From: Aeromonas jandaei
Lineage (GTDB): Bacteria; Pseudomonadota; Gammaproteobacteria; Enterobacterales; Aeromonadaceae
DNA: 64,000 nt
Direction of reading: 5' to 3'
Assembly (NCBI RefSeq): GCF_037890695.1
Contig: NZ_CP149571.1
Span: 867,501-931,500 of the forward strand
Part shown: positions 48,048-57,753 of the stretch, piece after piece
Numbering within the stretch: position 1 is the stretch's first letter
Layout: every line of letters begins with the position of its first letter
The notes under the pieces: generated by a model
Databases searched by the model: none
What the model saw: only the letters and a program-made list of their open reading frames with translations
Told to the model about the DNA's origin: nothing
Made by a program: the position numbers and the translations under genes

Positions 48048-48384
48048 TTTTTTAAATGAAAGAATAAAAAATTTTGTAGCTGAGAGAGATTGGGATAAAT
48101 TTCACTCACCCAAGAATCTAGCAATGGCTCTTTCTGGCGAAGTTGGAGAGTTGATATCTCATTTTCAATGGCTGTCAGAACAGGAGTCATATTTAAAGCA
48201 TGACGAAAAAAAGTTTGTGGAAGTTAAAGAAGAAATTGCTGATGTATTTTTATACCTAATGATGCTGTCAAATAAGTTAGGTGTGGATATAGTTTCTGTC
48301 GCTATGGATAAAATTGATAAAAACGAAATTAAATATCCAATATCTCTTAGTAGAGGTAAGGCAACCAAATATAGTGATTTTTGA
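48028..48384 (+). CDS. DCTPP1/MazG-like dCTP pyrophosphatase
   Basis: A 118-residue all-alpha NTP pyrophosphatase. The sequence 'ERDWDKFHSPKNLAMALSGE' closely parallels eukaryotic DCTPP1 'ERDWEQFHQPRNLLLALVGE', followed by E38-x-x-E41, F46-Q-W48, E69-x-x-D72 (magnesium ligands of the MazG superfamily) and the C-terminal 'YPISLSRGKATKYSDF' as in DCTPP1. DCTPP1 hydrolyses dCTP and 5-modified dCTPs to the monophosphate; phage T4 gp56 performs a comparable job. Ribosome site AAGGA lies within the EVE-HNH gene; the 20-bp overlap implies joint expression. AT-rich. Followed by a bidirectional terminator. Confidence 0.85.
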   Translation: MQNSNLDFLNERIKNFVAERDWDKFHSPKNLAMALSGEVGELISHFQWLSEQESYLKHDEKKFVEVKEEIADVFLYLMMLSNKLGVDIVSVAMDKIDKNEIKYPISLSRGKATKYSDF

Positions 48385-48423
48385 TGCACGTTTAATTTCA
48401 AAATAAATTTTCCGCTGATAAAT

Positions 48424-48450
48424 AAAACGGCGCCTTACGGCGCCGTTTTT
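48424..48450. terminator. Bidirectional terminator, cassette end / glyS end
   Basis: Stem 'aaaacggcgcc' / 'ggcgccgtttt' with a TTAC loop and T-run, between convergent genes. Confidence 0.88.
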
Positions 48451-48473
48451 AATATCACTCAACCCAACCAACA

Positions 48474-50543
48474 TCACTGCAGCAGGGAGATATCCGCGAC
48501 TTGCAGGAACAGGTTGCGCAGGTTGTTCAGCAGCGCCAGACGGTTGGCCTTGAGGGCCTCGTCGTCGGCCATCACCATGACTTCGTTGAAGAAGGTATCG
48601 ACCGGCTCGCGCAGGGCGGCCAGACGGGTGAGGGCAGCCTGATAGTCACCGGCGGCGAACAGCGGGGCCAGTTCGGCTTGCAGTTCGGCAACCTGGGTGG
48701 CCAGCGCCTTCTCGGCGGCATCGACCAGCAGTTCCGGTTTGACGGCAGTCGGCAGTTCGCCTTCGACCTTGGCCAGAATGTTGCTCACGCGCTTGTTGGC
48801 GGCAGCCAGTGCCAGTGCGGCATCCAGGGTGCGGAAGTGGCTGACGGCCTTGACGCGACGATCGAAGTCGAGCGGACGGGTCGGGCGGCGGGCCAGTACG
48901 GCCAGCACCACGTCGGCACCGATGCCTTCGTCCTGATAGGCGGCGCGGAAGCGGCCCAGCATAAAGTCGACCACGTCGGTAACGACGGTTTTGTTGGTCA
49001 GCTTGTCGCCGTAGACGCGTACCGCTTCTTCAACCAGTTCAACCAGATCCAGATCCAGCTGCTTCTCGGTCATGATGCGCAGGGCACCGATGGCGGCGCG
49101 ACGCAGGGCGAACGGGTCCTTGTCACCCTTCGGCAGCATGCCGATGCCGAAGATACCGGCCAGGGTGTCGAACTTGTCGGCCAGCGCGACGGCGCAGGCA
49201 ACCAGACCGGACGGCAGGGCATCACCGGCAAAGCGCGGCATGTACTGCTCGTTGAGGGCCACGGCCACCGCTTCGTCTTCGCCATCGTGACGGGCGTAGT
49301 GCATCCCCATGACACCCTGGGTGTCGGTGAACTCGCCGACCATGTTGGTCATCAGATCACACTTGGAGAGCAGACCGGCACGCTTGGCCTGAGCCACGTC
49401 GGCACCGATACGCTCGGCGATAAAGCCGGCAACGGTCTCGATGCGCTCGACCTTGGCCTTGACGGTGCCCAGCTGTTGCTGGAACAGCACGGTTTCAAGG
49501 CGCGGCAGGCGGGAGGCCAGGGTCTGTTTGAGGTCGGTCTTGAAGAAGAACTCGGCGTCGGAGAGGCGGGGGCGAACCACCTTCTCGTTGCCGCTGATGA
49601 TCTGGCTCGGGTCTTTGGACTCGATGTTGGTGACGAAGATGAACTTCGGCAGCAGCTTGCCGTTCTTGTCGTAGACCGGGAAGTACTTCTGGTCACCCTT
49701 CATGGTGTGAACCAGCGCTTCAGCCGGAACGGCCAGGAACTTCTCTTCGAAGTTGGCGGTCAGCACCACCGGCCATTCGACCAGTGCGGTCACTTCTTCC
49801 AGCAGGGCGTCGTCCAGATCGGCTACGCCACCGAAGGCGGCAGCGGCCGCTTCGACGTCAGCCTTGATCTTGGCCTTGCGCGCCATAAAGTCGGCAATCA
49901 CCATGCCGCGCTCCTGCAGGATCTGCGGATACTGGCTGGCGTTGTCGATGGTGAACTCGCTTTCGCCCATAAAGCGGTGGCCGCGAAGGGTGCGGGCAGA
50001 GTCGATACCCAGAATGTGGGCGGGAACCAGCTCGCCATCCAGCAGCAGGGTCACGGTGAAGACCGGACGCACGAACTGGATGGTCTTGTCGCCCCAGCGC
50101 ATCATTTTCGGGATCGGCAGCTTGGCCAATGCAGAAGCAACCAGCTCGCCCAGCAGATCGACGGCCGGACGGCCTTCGACCTTGGCGGTGTGAACCAGCC
50201 ACTCGCCCTTGTCGGTGACCAGACGCTCGGCCTGTTCAACGGTGATGCCGTTGCCACGAGCCCAGCCTTCGGCAGCCTTGGTCGGCTTGCCTTCGGCATC
50301 GAACGCCTGAGCCACGGCCGGGCCGCGCTTCTCGACGCTCTTGCTCGGCTGTTCGCCAGCCAGCTCGCTCACCTTCAGCGCCAGACGGCGCGGTGAGGCA
50401 AACCACTCGACGTCGCCGAAGGCCAGATCGGCCTTGGTCAGTTCGGCTTTGAAGTTGTCGGCAAAGGCTTCGGCCAGGGAGCGCAGGGCTTTGGGCGGCA
50501 GCTCAGCAGTACCGATCTCTACCAGAAATGTATGTTGTGCCAT
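48474..50543 (-). CDS. glyS: Glycyl-tRNA synthetase beta subunit
   Basis: Beta subunit of the tetrameric (alpha2beta2) bacterial glycyl-tRNA synthetase; recognises tRNA-Gly. The 689-residue protein equals the E. coli length and carries '[20 protein letters not shown]' at the start, '[21 protein letters not shown]', '[12 protein letters not shown]' and the HD-like '[20 protein letters not shown]'. It is 9 bp after glyQ. Confidence 0.97.
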   Translation of the reverse strand: MAQHTFLVEIGTAELPPKALRSLAEAFADNFKAELTKADLAFGDVEWFASPRRLALKVSELAGEQPSKSVEKRGPAVAQAFDAEGKPTKAAEGWARGNGITVEQAERLVTDKGEWLVHTAKVEGRPAVDLLGELVASALAKLPIPKMMRWGDKTIQFVRPVFTVTLLLDGELVPAHILGIDSARTLRGHRFMGESEFTIDNASQYPQILQERGMVIADFMARKAKIKADVEAAAAAFGGVADLDDALLEEVTALVEWPVVLTANFEEKFLAVPAEALVHTMKGDQKYFPVYDKNGKLLPKFIFVTNIESKDPSQIISGNEKVVRPRLSDAEFFFKTDLKQTLASRLPRLETVLFQQQLGTVKAKVERIETVAGFIAERIGADVAQAKRAGLLSKCDLMTNMVGEFTDTQGVMGMHYARHDGEDEAVAVALNEQYMPRFAGDALPSGLVACAVALADKFDTLAGIFGIGMLPKGDKDPFALRRAAIGALRIMTEKQLDLDLVELVEEAVRVYGDKLTNKTVVTDVVDFMLGRFRAAYQDEGIGADVVLAVLARRPTRPLDFDRRVKAVSHFRTLDAALALAAANKRVSNILAKVEGELPTAVKPELLVDAAEKALATQVAELQAELAPLFAAGDYQAALTRLAALREPVDTFFNEVMVMADDEALKANRLALLNNLRNLFLQVADISLLQ

Positions 50544-50552
50544 GTCCGTTCC

Positions 50553-51476
50553 TTAACCTTGCTTGTTCTCACTGCGCTGACACATAGGGAAGCCCAGCGC
50601 TTCGCGGGAGGCGTAGTATGCCTCTGCCACGGCCTTGGTCAGGGTGCGAATGCGCAGGATGTAGCGCTGACGCTCGGTGACCGAGATGGCCTTGCGGGCA
50701 TCCAGCAGGTTGAAGGAGTGAGCGGCTTTGAGGATGCGCTCGTAGGCAGGCAGCGGCAGTGGTTTTTCCAGTGCCAGCAGGTTCTGGGCTTCCTTCTCGT
50801 ACTGCTCGAAGCAGTGGAACAGGAAATCCACATCGGCGTGTTCGAAGTTGTAGGTGGATTGCTCCACTTCGTTCTGGTGGAACACGTCGCCGTAGGTGGT
50901 CTTGCCCAGCGGGCCGTCAGACCAGACCAGATCGTAGACGCTGTCCACGCCCTGAATGTACATGGCCAGACGCTCGAGACCGTAGGTGATCTCGCCGGTG
51001 ACCGGCTTGCATTCGAGGCCGCCAACTTGCTGGAAGTAGGTGAACTGGGTCACTTCCATGCCGTTCAGCCACACTTCCCAACCCAGACCCCAGGCACCCA
51101 GAGTAGGGTTTTCCCAGTTGTCTTCCACGAAGCGGATGTCGTGGATCTCGGGATCCATGCCCAGCTCTTTCAGGGAGCCCAGATAGAGTTCCTGAATGTT
51201 GTCGGGGGAAGGCTTGATGATCACCTGGAACTGGTAGTAGTGCTGCAGGCGGTTCGGGTTTTCACCGTAGCGGCCGTCAGTCGGACGGCGGGACGGTTGC
51301 ACGTAAGCGCAGGCGATGGGCTCCGGGCCCAGGGCACGCAGACAGGTCATGGGGTGGGAAGTACCGGCACCCACTTCCATATCCAGCGGCTGAATGATGG
51401 TACAGCCCTGGCGGGACCAATAGTCCTGCAGCTGCAGGATCAGGCCCTGAAAGGTTTTGACATCGAATTTTTGCAT
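50553..51476 (-). CDS. glyQ: Glycyl-tRNA synthetase alpha subunit
   Basis: Class II catalytic subunit that activates glycine. The 307-residue protein has '[17 protein letters not shown]', the '[20 protein letters not shown]' segment and '[20 protein letters not shown]' motif region. First gene of glyQS, divergent from tag as in many gammaproteobacteria. Confidence 0.97.
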   Translation of the reverse strand: MQKFDVKTFQGLILQLQDYWSRQGCTIIQPLDMEVGAGTSHPMTCLRALGPEPIACAYVQPSRRPTDGRYGENPNRLQHYYQFQVIIKPSPDNIQELYLGSLKELGMDPEIHDIRFVEDNWENPTLGAWGLGWEVWLNGMEVTQFTYFQQVGGLECKPVTGEITYGLERLAMYIQGVDSVYDLVWSDGPLGKTTYGDVFHQNEVEQSTYNFEHADVDFLFHCFEQYEKEAQNLLALEKPLPLPAYERILKAAHSFNLLDARKAISVTERQRYILRIRTLTKAVAEAYYASREALGFPMCQRSENKQG

Positions 51477-51698
51477 AATTTTTTTCGCGCGAAATGAAAA
51501 TCAGAGCAAGATTTGCTGAATGTGAACCGAGGGAGTATACCGTCTGGCATGGTCGGATAATAGGCGAAATTGCAGCGGATTCGCGGGATGGTGCTGCGCT
51601 CTGGCTGGTCGGGCGGGCTGTCCGGTATATGATGTGAGCAGTGCCGCCTGCGGAGTGGGCAGGGTCGGGGAAACCGCTGAAATAACGAGGGAGAGGAA

Positions 51699-52286
51699 AT
51701 GGAACTGCGCTGCGCCTGGGTGACCAAAGACCCGGAATACATTGAATACCATGACAAACAGTGGGGCAGGCCGGTCTATGACGCCCGCGAGCTGTTTGCC
51801 AAGCTCTGCCTCGACGGCCAGCAGGCGGGACTGTCGTGGATCACCATCCTCAAGCGCACCGAGAGCTATTACCGCGCCTATGCCGACTTTGATCCGCAGC
51901 GTATCGTGCAGTTCGACGAGCAGGATGTGGAGCGGCTGATGCAGGACAGCGGCATTATCCGCAACCGGCTCAAGGTGCAGTCGATCATCAAAAACGCCCG
52001 CGCCTATCTGGCGCTGGAGGCCGAAGGCATCGACTTTGTCGATTATCTGTGGAGCTTTGTCGGCGGCGCCCCCATCGTCCACCAGCGCCAGGGCAACGGC
52101 GATATTCCGGCGACCTCGCCGGAGTCGGATGCCATGTCGAAAGCGCTCAAGAAACGCGGTTTTACCTTCGTCGGCAGCACTATTTGCTACGCCTTTATGC
52201 AGGCGGTGGGGATGGTGAACGATCATCTGGTCAGCTGCCCCTGCCATGCCGAATGCCAGCAGGCAGCCCGCCCCGCCCGTACATAG
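51699..52286 (+). CDS. tag: DNA-3-methyladenine glycosylase I
   Basis: Excises 3-methyladenine from alkylated DNA. The 195-residue protein has zinc ligands Cys5 and His18 ('LRCAWVTKDPEYIEYHDKQW') and the C-terminal 'CPCHAEC', plus 'LFAKLCLDGQQAGLSWITIL' with the conserved catalytic-site Trp/Glu region typical of Tag. Ribosome site 'gagaggaa' precedes the ATG. Confidence 0.95.
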   Translation: MELRCAWVTKDPEYIEYHDKQWGRPVYDARELFAKLCLDGQQAGLSWITILKRTESYYRAYADFDPQRIVQFDEQDVERLMQDSGIIRNRLKVQSIIKNARAYLALEAEGIDFVDYLWSFVGGAPIVHQRQGNGDIPATSPESDAMSKALKKRGFTFVGSTICYAFMQAVGMVNDHLVSCPCHAECQQAARPART

Positions 52287-52316
52287 CCCTGCCGAAGTAG
52301 CCCCGCAAACAAAAAC

Positions 52317-52348
52317 GCCAGTCATGACTGACTGGCATTGTTGTTTTT
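52317..52348 (+). terminator. Rho-independent terminator after tag
   Basis: Stem 'gccagtca' / 'tgactggc' with a TGAC loop, followed by 'attgttgttttt'. Confidence 0.85.
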
Positions 52349-52367
52349 GGCAAGGTGAGGGAGGTGG

Positions 52368-54404
52368 CTACTTCACCCCCGCCTTGATCATGCAGTCGCT
52401 GTACTGCTTGTCCACCCGGAAGATGTGGTTGAGCAGCCAATTCTTGAGGAAGATGATCATCTCCATATTGCGCTCCTGCTCGTCGCCCCCTTCGCGGCGG
52501 ATCAGGGCGCCCAGTTCGGCCAGCAGCTTGACGTGCTCCTGCTTGTGGCGTTGCAGGTCGGGGTAGCAGGCCTGCTCCATGCTCTTCTCTTCATCGGCAA
52601 AGTGCTGGGTCGCCAGCTTGAGCAGCTCGTCCAGCCGCTGTTTGCGCTGCTGGGGCGAGCTGTTGTCACGGACTGCGTGGTAGAAGCGGTTCATCGCCTC
52701 GAACAACCCCTGATGCTGGCGGTCCACGCTCGGCACGTTGACCATAAAGGATTCGTTCCAGTGCAGCAGGTCTTGCTCGTTACCATTGTGGGGGTTTGAG
52801 TTGACCTCGAACTGATCGCTGACCAGACGGATCTCCTCATTGGCCTGATTGAGATCCCGGGTATGGGTGCGGCTCTCGCGCGAAAGGTCCAGACATTCGC
52901 GGGCGATGTTGGCGACCAGCATGACGTTGCGGTTGGTCTCTTCGGTCACCTTGGCCTGCTGCTCAGCGGCGGTGGCGATCTGGCCGTTCATGTCGGCAAC
53001 CCGGGTGATCGCCTCGACGATAGAGTTTAGAGTTTCGCCGGTGCCGGCCGCCTGATTGACCGCCTGCTCGCTGACATTGCGGGTGGTGTGCATGGTGTTG
53101 ACCGCATGGCGGGTGTTGTTCTGCAGCGCCTCGATCCGCTGCTGGATATCGACGGTAGCCGCCTGGGTACGAATAGCCAGCTGGCGCACCTCGTCGGCCA
53201 CCACCGCAAAGCCGCGCCCCTGTTCGCCGGCCCGGGCCGCCTCGATGGCGGCGTTGAGGGCCAGCAGGTTGGTCTGTTCCGAGATGGTGCGGATCACCTG
53301 CAAGATGTTGCCGATCTGGGTGCTCTCCTGATCCAGCTGGGTCACTTCCCCGGCGGATTGCTCGATATGGTCGGCGACCTGACGGATCAGGGCTATGGTC
53401 TGGCTTACCTGCTGCTGGCCATCGTGGGCCTGCTGCTGGGTGAGCAGGGTATCCTGACTGGCCTGCTCGGTGTTGTGCTCGATGTTGTGGACGGTGGCAG
53501 TCATCTCGTTGATGGCGGCCGCCAGCATGTCGGTGTTTTGCTGAGCCTGCTGCATGCTGTTGAAGGTGCTGCCGGAGTGGTTCATCAGCAGTGCCATCTT
53601 GTCATGGGTTTTGTGGGAAACCTGCTGCACCGAGCCGATCAGGCTGTCGATATTGTCGAGGAAGCGGTTGAACACCTTGGCCAGATAGGCGAATTCGTCC
53701 TGCCCCTGAATGCGCAGCCGGAAGGTGAGATTGTGGCTGCGATTGGCCAGCTCGACCAGCTGGGCCATCAGTTGCTGCAGGGGCTGCACGGTCTTGAGGT
53801 GGATCAGCAGCAGCATCAGCATGATAACGGCCAGGCTGACGAATAGCAGGATCATATCCTGGCTCTGCAGGGTCTGGTTCTGATTTTCAATGGCCCGCTC
53901 CTGCTGCTGCAGTTGCTGCCGCTGCTGTTCGAGCGCCTGTTCGACGGCACTGGCGATGCTATCGGTCAGCGCATCGAAGCCCTGATCCGGCTCCTTCATC
54001 AGGCGGTTGCCCGCCTCACGTCCCTCTTTGAGATAGGCATCGACCATCCGCTTGCCCACATCCAGCTGACGGGTCAGCAGGGGGGTCAGAGCACTCTGCA
54101 ACCGGGGCAGGGTGTCGAGTAGCTGACGAGCCGCCTGAGCATGCTGCTCTGCCTCGCCGATAGAGTCCTGCTCCCCCGATACGGCGGCATCGGTGAGGAA
54201 TTGTTGTACCTGGGTGGTGTGGTAACGCAGCTCCTGCAGCGCTATCTGGACGTTGGTGATCTTGATCACTTCGCCCGGTAGCAGGCCGAGCTGGCTGGTC
54301 AATGTGCTGCGCCAGATGTTGCTCAAAATCATGGTCAGCAAGATGATGAGGCTTGCTCCCAGCAGCAGGCGCCGGATCGATATATTGCGAAGCAGTGAAG
54401 ACAT
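52368..54404 (-). CDS. Methyl-accepting chemotaxis protein with C-terminal bacteriohemerythrin domain (second copy)
   Basis: A 678-residue paralogue of the receptor at 43669-45708. Membrane helix about 12-30; periplasmic helical domain with '[18 protein letters not shown]', almost identical to '[18 protein letters not shown]' in the other; second membrane helix about 185-207; HAMP; signalling tip '[20 protein letters not shown]'; hemerythrin domain about 545-670 with '[19 protein letters not shown]', '[10 protein letters not shown]', 'HKQEH' and 'LLNHIFRVD'. Predicted oxygen or redox chemoreceptor. ATG 54404 follows GAGGG and gives a normal cytosolic start; an upstream ATG at 54458 is rejected. 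Confidence 0.92.
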   Translation of the reverse strand: MSSLLRNISIRRLLLGASLIILLTMILSNIWRSTLTSQLGLLPGEVIKITNVQIALQELRYHTTQVQQFLTDAAVSGEQDSIGEAEQHAQAARQLLDTLPRLQSALTPLLTRQLDVGKRMVDAYLKEGREAGNRLMKEPDQGFDALTDSIASAVEQALEQQRQQLQQQERAIENQNQTLQSQDMILLFVSLAVIMLMLLLIHLKTVQPLQQLMAQLVELANRSHNLTFRLRIQGQDEFAYLAKVFNRFLDNIDSLIGSVQQVSHKTHDKMALLMNHSGSTFNSMQQAQQNTDMLAAAINEMTATVHNIEHNTEQASQDTLLTQQQAHDGQQQVSQTIALIRQVADHIEQSAGEVTQLDQESTQIGNILQVIRTISEQTNLLALNAAIEAARAGEQGRGFAVVADEVRQLAIRTQAATVDIQQRIEALQNNTRHAVNTMHTTRNVSEQAVNQAAGTGETLNSIVEAITRVADMNGQIATAAEQQAKVTEETNRNVMLVANIARECLDLSRESRTHTRDLNQANEEIRLVSDQFEVNSNPHNGNEQDLLHWNESFMVNVPSVDRQHQGLFEAMNRFYHAVRDNSSPQQRKQRLDELLKLATQHFADEEKSMEQACYPDLQRHKQEHVKLLAELGALIRREGGDEQERNMEMIIFLKNWLLNHIFRVDKQYSDCMIKAGVK

Positions 54405-54656
54405 GGAACCCTCGGATGCCCTATTGACAGTACCTTCAATAGTAGTCAATGGAGCCACCCAACGGCCTGCCTTTAATCACATATCCACTCTCTTCGTCAG
54501 GTTTTCCCCTCTGGTTCAGGGAAGAGCAAGTTCAATGACCGATACTGCCCTTTTCTGCCCGGTGTCACTCTCTTTCTGCTGACGTCACACCTTGGCACAC
54601 CTCTGGGGTAGAATGCCGCCCTTCAGTTTATCGAGTTGTTTCTTTGAGGTTTTTTC

Positions 54657-55313
54657 ATGCATTTCAAGACTCTGGTTCCCGCTGTTGCACTCGCCGTTGC
54701 CCTGAGCGGCTGTACCACCAATCCCTACACTGGTGAATCCCAGACCTCCAAGGGCGCCTGGGGCGCGCTGGCCGGTGCCGCTGCCGGTGCCGCAGTAGGC
54801 GCGCTCTCCTCCAGCAAGGGTGACCGCAAGAAGGGTATCCTGACTGGTGTGGCCGCCGGTGCCGCGCTGGGTGGCGGTATCGGTTACTACATGGATGTGC
54901 AGGAAGCCAAGCTGCGCGAGAAGCTGCAGGGCACTGGCGTCAGCGTTACCCGTAATGGCAACGATCTGATCCTCAACATGCCGAACAACGTCACCTTCGA
55001 CAGCTCCAGCTCCCAGCTGAAAGCGGCCGGCGCCAACACCCTGTCCGGCGTGGCCATGGTGGTTGCCGAGTTCGACAAGACTCGCCTGAACGTAGTCGGT
55101 CACACCGACAGCACTGGTTCCCGCGATCTGAACATGAAGCTCTCCCGCGAGCGCGCCGACGCCGTTGCCGCCCAGCTGATCGGTCAGGGCGTTGCAGGCA
55201 GCCGTATCGCTACCACAGGTGTTGGCCCGGATCAGCCGATTGCCACCAACAGTACTGCAGCCGGCAAAGCCCAGAACCGCCGCGTCACCATTACCCTGAC
55301 CCCGACTGCCTAA
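54657..55313 (+). CDS. yiaD: OmpA-family lipoprotein YiaD
   Basis: Outer-membrane lipoprotein with peptidoglycan-binding OmpA-like domain. The 218-residue protein has lipobox 'ALSGC' (C19), an N-terminal 'TTNPYTGE' segment, a glycine-zipper hydrophobic stretch ('GALAGAAAGAAVGALSSSK', 'GVAAGAALGGGIGYYMDVQ') and the OmpA-like domain with 'VVGHTDSTGSRDLNMKLSRE' and 'KAQNRRVTITL'. It is very close to E. coli YiaD (219). The 250 bp upstream hold no other gene. Confidence 0.94.
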   Translation: MHFKTLVPAVALAVALSGCTTNPYTGESQTSKGAWGALAGAAAGAAVGALSSSKGDRKKGILTGVAAGAALGGGIGYYMDVQEAKLREKLQGTGVSVTRNGNDLILNMPNNVTFDSSSSQLKAAGANTLSGVAMVVAEFDKTRLNVVGHTDSTGSRDLNMKLSRERADAVAAQLIGQGVAGSRIATTGVGPDQPIATNSTAAGKAQNRRVTITLTPTA

Positions 55314-55336
55314 GTCGTTCAGGTTTCGGTAACGAA

Positions 55337-55366
55337 AAGGCCCCGCCAGTGATGGCGGGGCCTTTC
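55337..55366 (+). terminator. Rho-independent terminator after yiaD
   Basis: Stem 'aaggccccgcc' / 'ggcggggcctt' with a 6-nt loop and T-run. Confidence 0.9.
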
Positions 55367-55401
55367 TATTGGAGCCGTTGCGAGCAATGGCTCCTTGTTC
55401 T

Positions 55402-55446
55402 TTGCTCCCTGTTCCCCTTGTGGGAGAAGGGCCGGGGATGAGGGGA
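55402..55446. repeat. Possible extragenic repeat unit
   Basis: 'ctccctgttccccttgtggg' followed by 'agaagggccggggatgaggg' resembles a GC-rich extragenic repeat common in proteobacterial genomes. No second copy was found in this window, so it is only a candidate. Confidence 0.3.
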
Positions 55447-55457
55447 AGAACCGCCTC

Positions 55458-55805
55458 TTAGACAGCCGCAGTCAGCTGCACTTCCACCTTGTAGCCTTCG
55501 TGGGCCAGACGGGCCTGTACACAGGCGCGTACCGGTGCGGTGCCGGCAGGGATCCAGGCATCCCACTGCTCGTTGAAAGCGGCGATATCGCCAATATCTT
55601 TCAGATAAATGTTGGCCATCAGGATTTTGTCGACGCCGGAGCCGTTGGCTTCCAGCAGGCGTTGCAGGCTGGTCAGCACTTCGCGGGTCTGCTGGTGGAT
55701 GTCGGCCTCTTCGCTGACGGGGACTTCCACCACATAGAGGGTGCCGTTGTGAATGACGACGTCAGACCAACGCTGGGTGGTGCCGATTCGGGTAATGGTT
55801 GTCAT
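55458..55805 (-). CDS. RidA/YoaB-family protein
   Basis: Small RidA (YjgF/YER057c/UK114) superfamily protein; members deaminate reactive enamine/imine intermediates, though this subgroup is less characterised. The 115-residue product resembles E. coli YoaB: 'RWSDVVIHNGTLYVVEVP', 'WDAWIPAGTAPVRACVQARL' with the conserved Arg near residue 93, and 'KVEVQLTAAV' at the end. It is 22 bp downstream of tusA on the same strand. Confidence 0.88.
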   Translation of the reverse strand: MTTITRIGTTQRWSDVVIHNGTLYVVEVPVSEEADIHQQTREVLTSLQRLLEANGSGVDKILMANIYLKDIGDIAAFNEQWDAWIPAGTAPVRACVQARLAHEGYKVEVQLTAAV

Positions 55806-55827
55806 GGCGTGCTCCGGAAACGGGGAA

Positions 55828-56073
55828 TTATTGACCCTTGCGGATCAGATAACGGTAGGGGGCCTGCTCTGTCTCGCTGGCGACCAGAGTGTGATCCATA
55901 AAGCGGCAGAAACTGGGGATGTCGCGGGTGGTTGAGGGGTCGTCGGCACTGACCAGCAGGGTCTCCCCGTCAGCCATCAGCCGCACTTTTTTACGCACCA
56001 TCATCACAGGCTCCGGGCAACGAAGCCCGATTGCGTCCAACTCGTGAGTTGCATCGCAGAATAAATCACTCAT
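55828..56073 (-). CDS. tusA: Sulfur carrier protein TusA
   Basis: Accepts sulfur from IscS and passes it along the TusBCDE relay for tRNA 2-thiouridine and other pathways. The 81-residue product has the active Cys19 in '[20 protein letters not shown]' and '[16 protein letters not shown]', essentially E. coli TusA. Likely co-transcribed with the RidA-family gene. Confidence 0.95.
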   Translation of the reverse strand: MSDLFCDATHELDAIGLRCPEPVMMVRKKVRLMADGETLLVSADDPSTTRDIPSFCRFMDHTLVASETEQAPYRYLIRKGQ

Positions 56074-56242
56074 CTATCATCAACCTTCAACCTATTCGGC
56101 TGCCAATGATACTCAGGGCTAAAAAATAAGCAAACCATTGGCCTGTCTAACAGCATATGTAACCAAAATGTTATTGCGGACTATCCAGCGCCTGCCGGAC
56201 GAGTAATATAAAAATTGAACCATATTCAACAAGGAGGTGAAT

Positions 56243-56434
56243 ATGCAGGTCTCCTACGGCAGATTGCAGGCCTATGCAGGCATGGGGTTCTTGTCCTTCG
56301 CAATGATAGTGATGGGCAGCCCGATCGGGAATACCGGTACCTGGTTCGGTTCCATGGTGATGGTCGGGCTGGGGCTCTGGATCGAGCTCAGCGATTACTA
56401 TGACGAGGATGAGGACGAAAACGATCAATCCTGA
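56243..56434 (+). CDS. Small membrane protein of unknown function
   Basis: A 63-residue protein with two hydrophobic segments ('AYAGMGFLSFAMIVMG' and 'TWFGSMVMVGLGLWIEL') and a very acidic C-terminal tail (YYDEDEDENDQS). A near-perfect ribosome site AAGGAGG lies 5 bp before ATG 56243, and a terminator follows, which makes translation likely. No family recognised. Confidence 0.65.
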   Translation: MQVSYGRLQAYAGMGFLSFAMIVMGSPIGNTGTWFGSMVMVGLGLWIELSDYYDEDEDENDQS

Positions 56435-56452
56435 CTTGATGACGATTCAACA

Positions 56453-56478
56453 ACAAAGGCGGAGCAATCCGCCTTTGT
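56453..56478. terminator. Bidirectional terminator
   Basis: Stem 'acaaaggcgga' / 'tccgcctttgt' with a GCAA loop, between the small membrane protein gene and the convergent binding-protein gene. Confidence 0.85.
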
Positions 56479-56507
56479 CATTTCTGTCGATTGGCCAGTA
56501 GCCCGGA

Positions 56508-57746
56508 TCAGCGGGTCGAGCGCATCGCCCGCTCCAGATGCAGCGCCGTCTGCTGTGGATTGGCTTTGGGGTCGTTGAAGAAGTTGCTCAGCACATCCAG
56601 AATTGCCTGACGCATATTGGTGGGAGTGGCCATCCCCTCTGCCATGCTGGGCAGCAGATTGTCCTGCTGCTCGGCGTGGAGGAAATCCTGATAGGAGCGG
56701 ATGGCGCAGCGATCAAACTTGCTCATGTTGGGTTTGGTCAGCGCCGGGATCGACCCCTTCACCCGGTTGAACTCCTCCTGAAACTTCGGCGTCATCAGCA
56801 GCTGGGCCAGCTCCCCCTGCGCCTGCAGCTGGGCCGGATCCCGCTGTTTGAACATGGCGATGGAGTCGAGGTTGTAGCTGAACAGCCCGGTGCTGCCGGG
56901 GCTTGGCAGGCATTCGATATCTTCGCCCGGCCGGTAGTTGCCGGCGAGCAGCTCCCCCTTCACCCAGTCACCCATCACCTGCATGGCGGCGCCGCCGCTC
57001 TCCAGCAGATTGGTGGCCTGATGCCATTTCAGTCCGGCGTACTTTTGTGGCACGTAGGCGCGCAGCTGCTGGAAGCGGGTAAGAACCCGCACCATGTCGG
57101 GGCCGGTCAGGGTGGCGCTGTCCTGTTCCACAAAGGCTTTGCGATAGAACTGCTTGCCCCCTTCACCGAGTGCCACCGTTTCAAACAGGACGGCCAGCTG
57201 CCAGGGCTCGTTGCCGATGGCGAGCGGAGTAATGCCTCGTTTTTTAAGCTGGTCGGCGACCGTCACGAACTGGGCCCAGTCGGTGGGAGGGGTGAGTTTC
57301 TGTTGCTCGAACACCTTGCGGTTGAGCCATAACCAGTTGACCCGGTGGATACCGGTAGGCACCGCCATCAGGGCGCCGTTCTGGCTGAGGGTGGCCCGCA
57401 CCATAGGCGGCATCTGGCTGTACCAGCCGAGGTGCTCCGCCATGGGGGTGAGGTCGCGCAAAAAACCGAGCCCGGCCCACTCCTTGAGCTCATACCCCTT
57501 GAGATGGGCCGCCTCCGGCGGGTTGGCGGCCAGCGCCCGGCTTTTCAGCACCGTCATGGCGCTCTTGCCGCCACCGCCCTGTACCGCGAAGTCATTCCAC
57601 TGGTTGCCTTTGGCGATCCACTCCGATTTGAGCACTTCGACCGCCTGCGCTTCGCCGCCGGAGGTCCACCAGTGCAGCACCTCCACCTGGGAGGCACAGA
57701 CAGAACCGGAGAGCAGGGCTAGCAGGGGGAGAGGGAACCACTTCAT
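56508..57746 (-). CDS. Sugar-type ABC solute-binding protein, family 1 (GtsA-like), without a transporter
   Basis: A 412-residue periplasmic protein with signal peptide (MKWFPLPLLALLSGSVCA) and the family 1 opening 'VEVLHWWTSGGEAQAV'; later 'YAGLKWHQATNLLESGGAAM' and 'GKSAMTVLK' fit carbohydrate-binding proteins such as Pseudomonas GtsA. No permease or ATPase gene is adjacent. It is the last gene after the response regulator and kinase, 7 bp from the kinase stop. It may bind a sugar for sensing rather than import. ATG 57746 is chosen because it starts the signal peptide; the upstream open frame overlaps the kinase. Confidence 0.85.
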   Translation of the reverse strand: MKWFPLPLLALLSGSVCASQVEVLHWWTSGGEAQAVEVLKSEWIAKGNQWNDFAVQGGGGKSAMTVLKSRALAANPPEAAHLKGYELKEWAGLGFLRDLTPMAEHLGWYSQMPPMVRATLSQNGALMAVPTGIHRVNWLWLNRKVFEQQKLTPPTDWAQFVTVADQLKKRGITPLAIGNEPWQLAVLFETVALGEGGKQFYRKAFVEQDSATLTGPDMVRVLTRFQQLRAYVPQKYAGLKWHQATNLLESGGAAMQVMGDWVKGELLAGNYRPGEDIECLPSPGSTGLFSYNLDSIAMFKQRDPAQLQAQGELAQLLMTPKFQEEFNRVKGSIPALTKPNMSKFDRCAIRSYQDFLHAEQQDNLLPSMAEGMATPTNMRQAILDVLSNFFNDPKANPQQTALHLERAMRSTR

Positions 57747-57753
57747 GAGAAGA

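Noticed and set aside
54405..54656. FliA promoter for the second chemoreceptor
   Set aside because: A TAAA element is present on the minus strand but no GCCGATAA-like box at the required distance.
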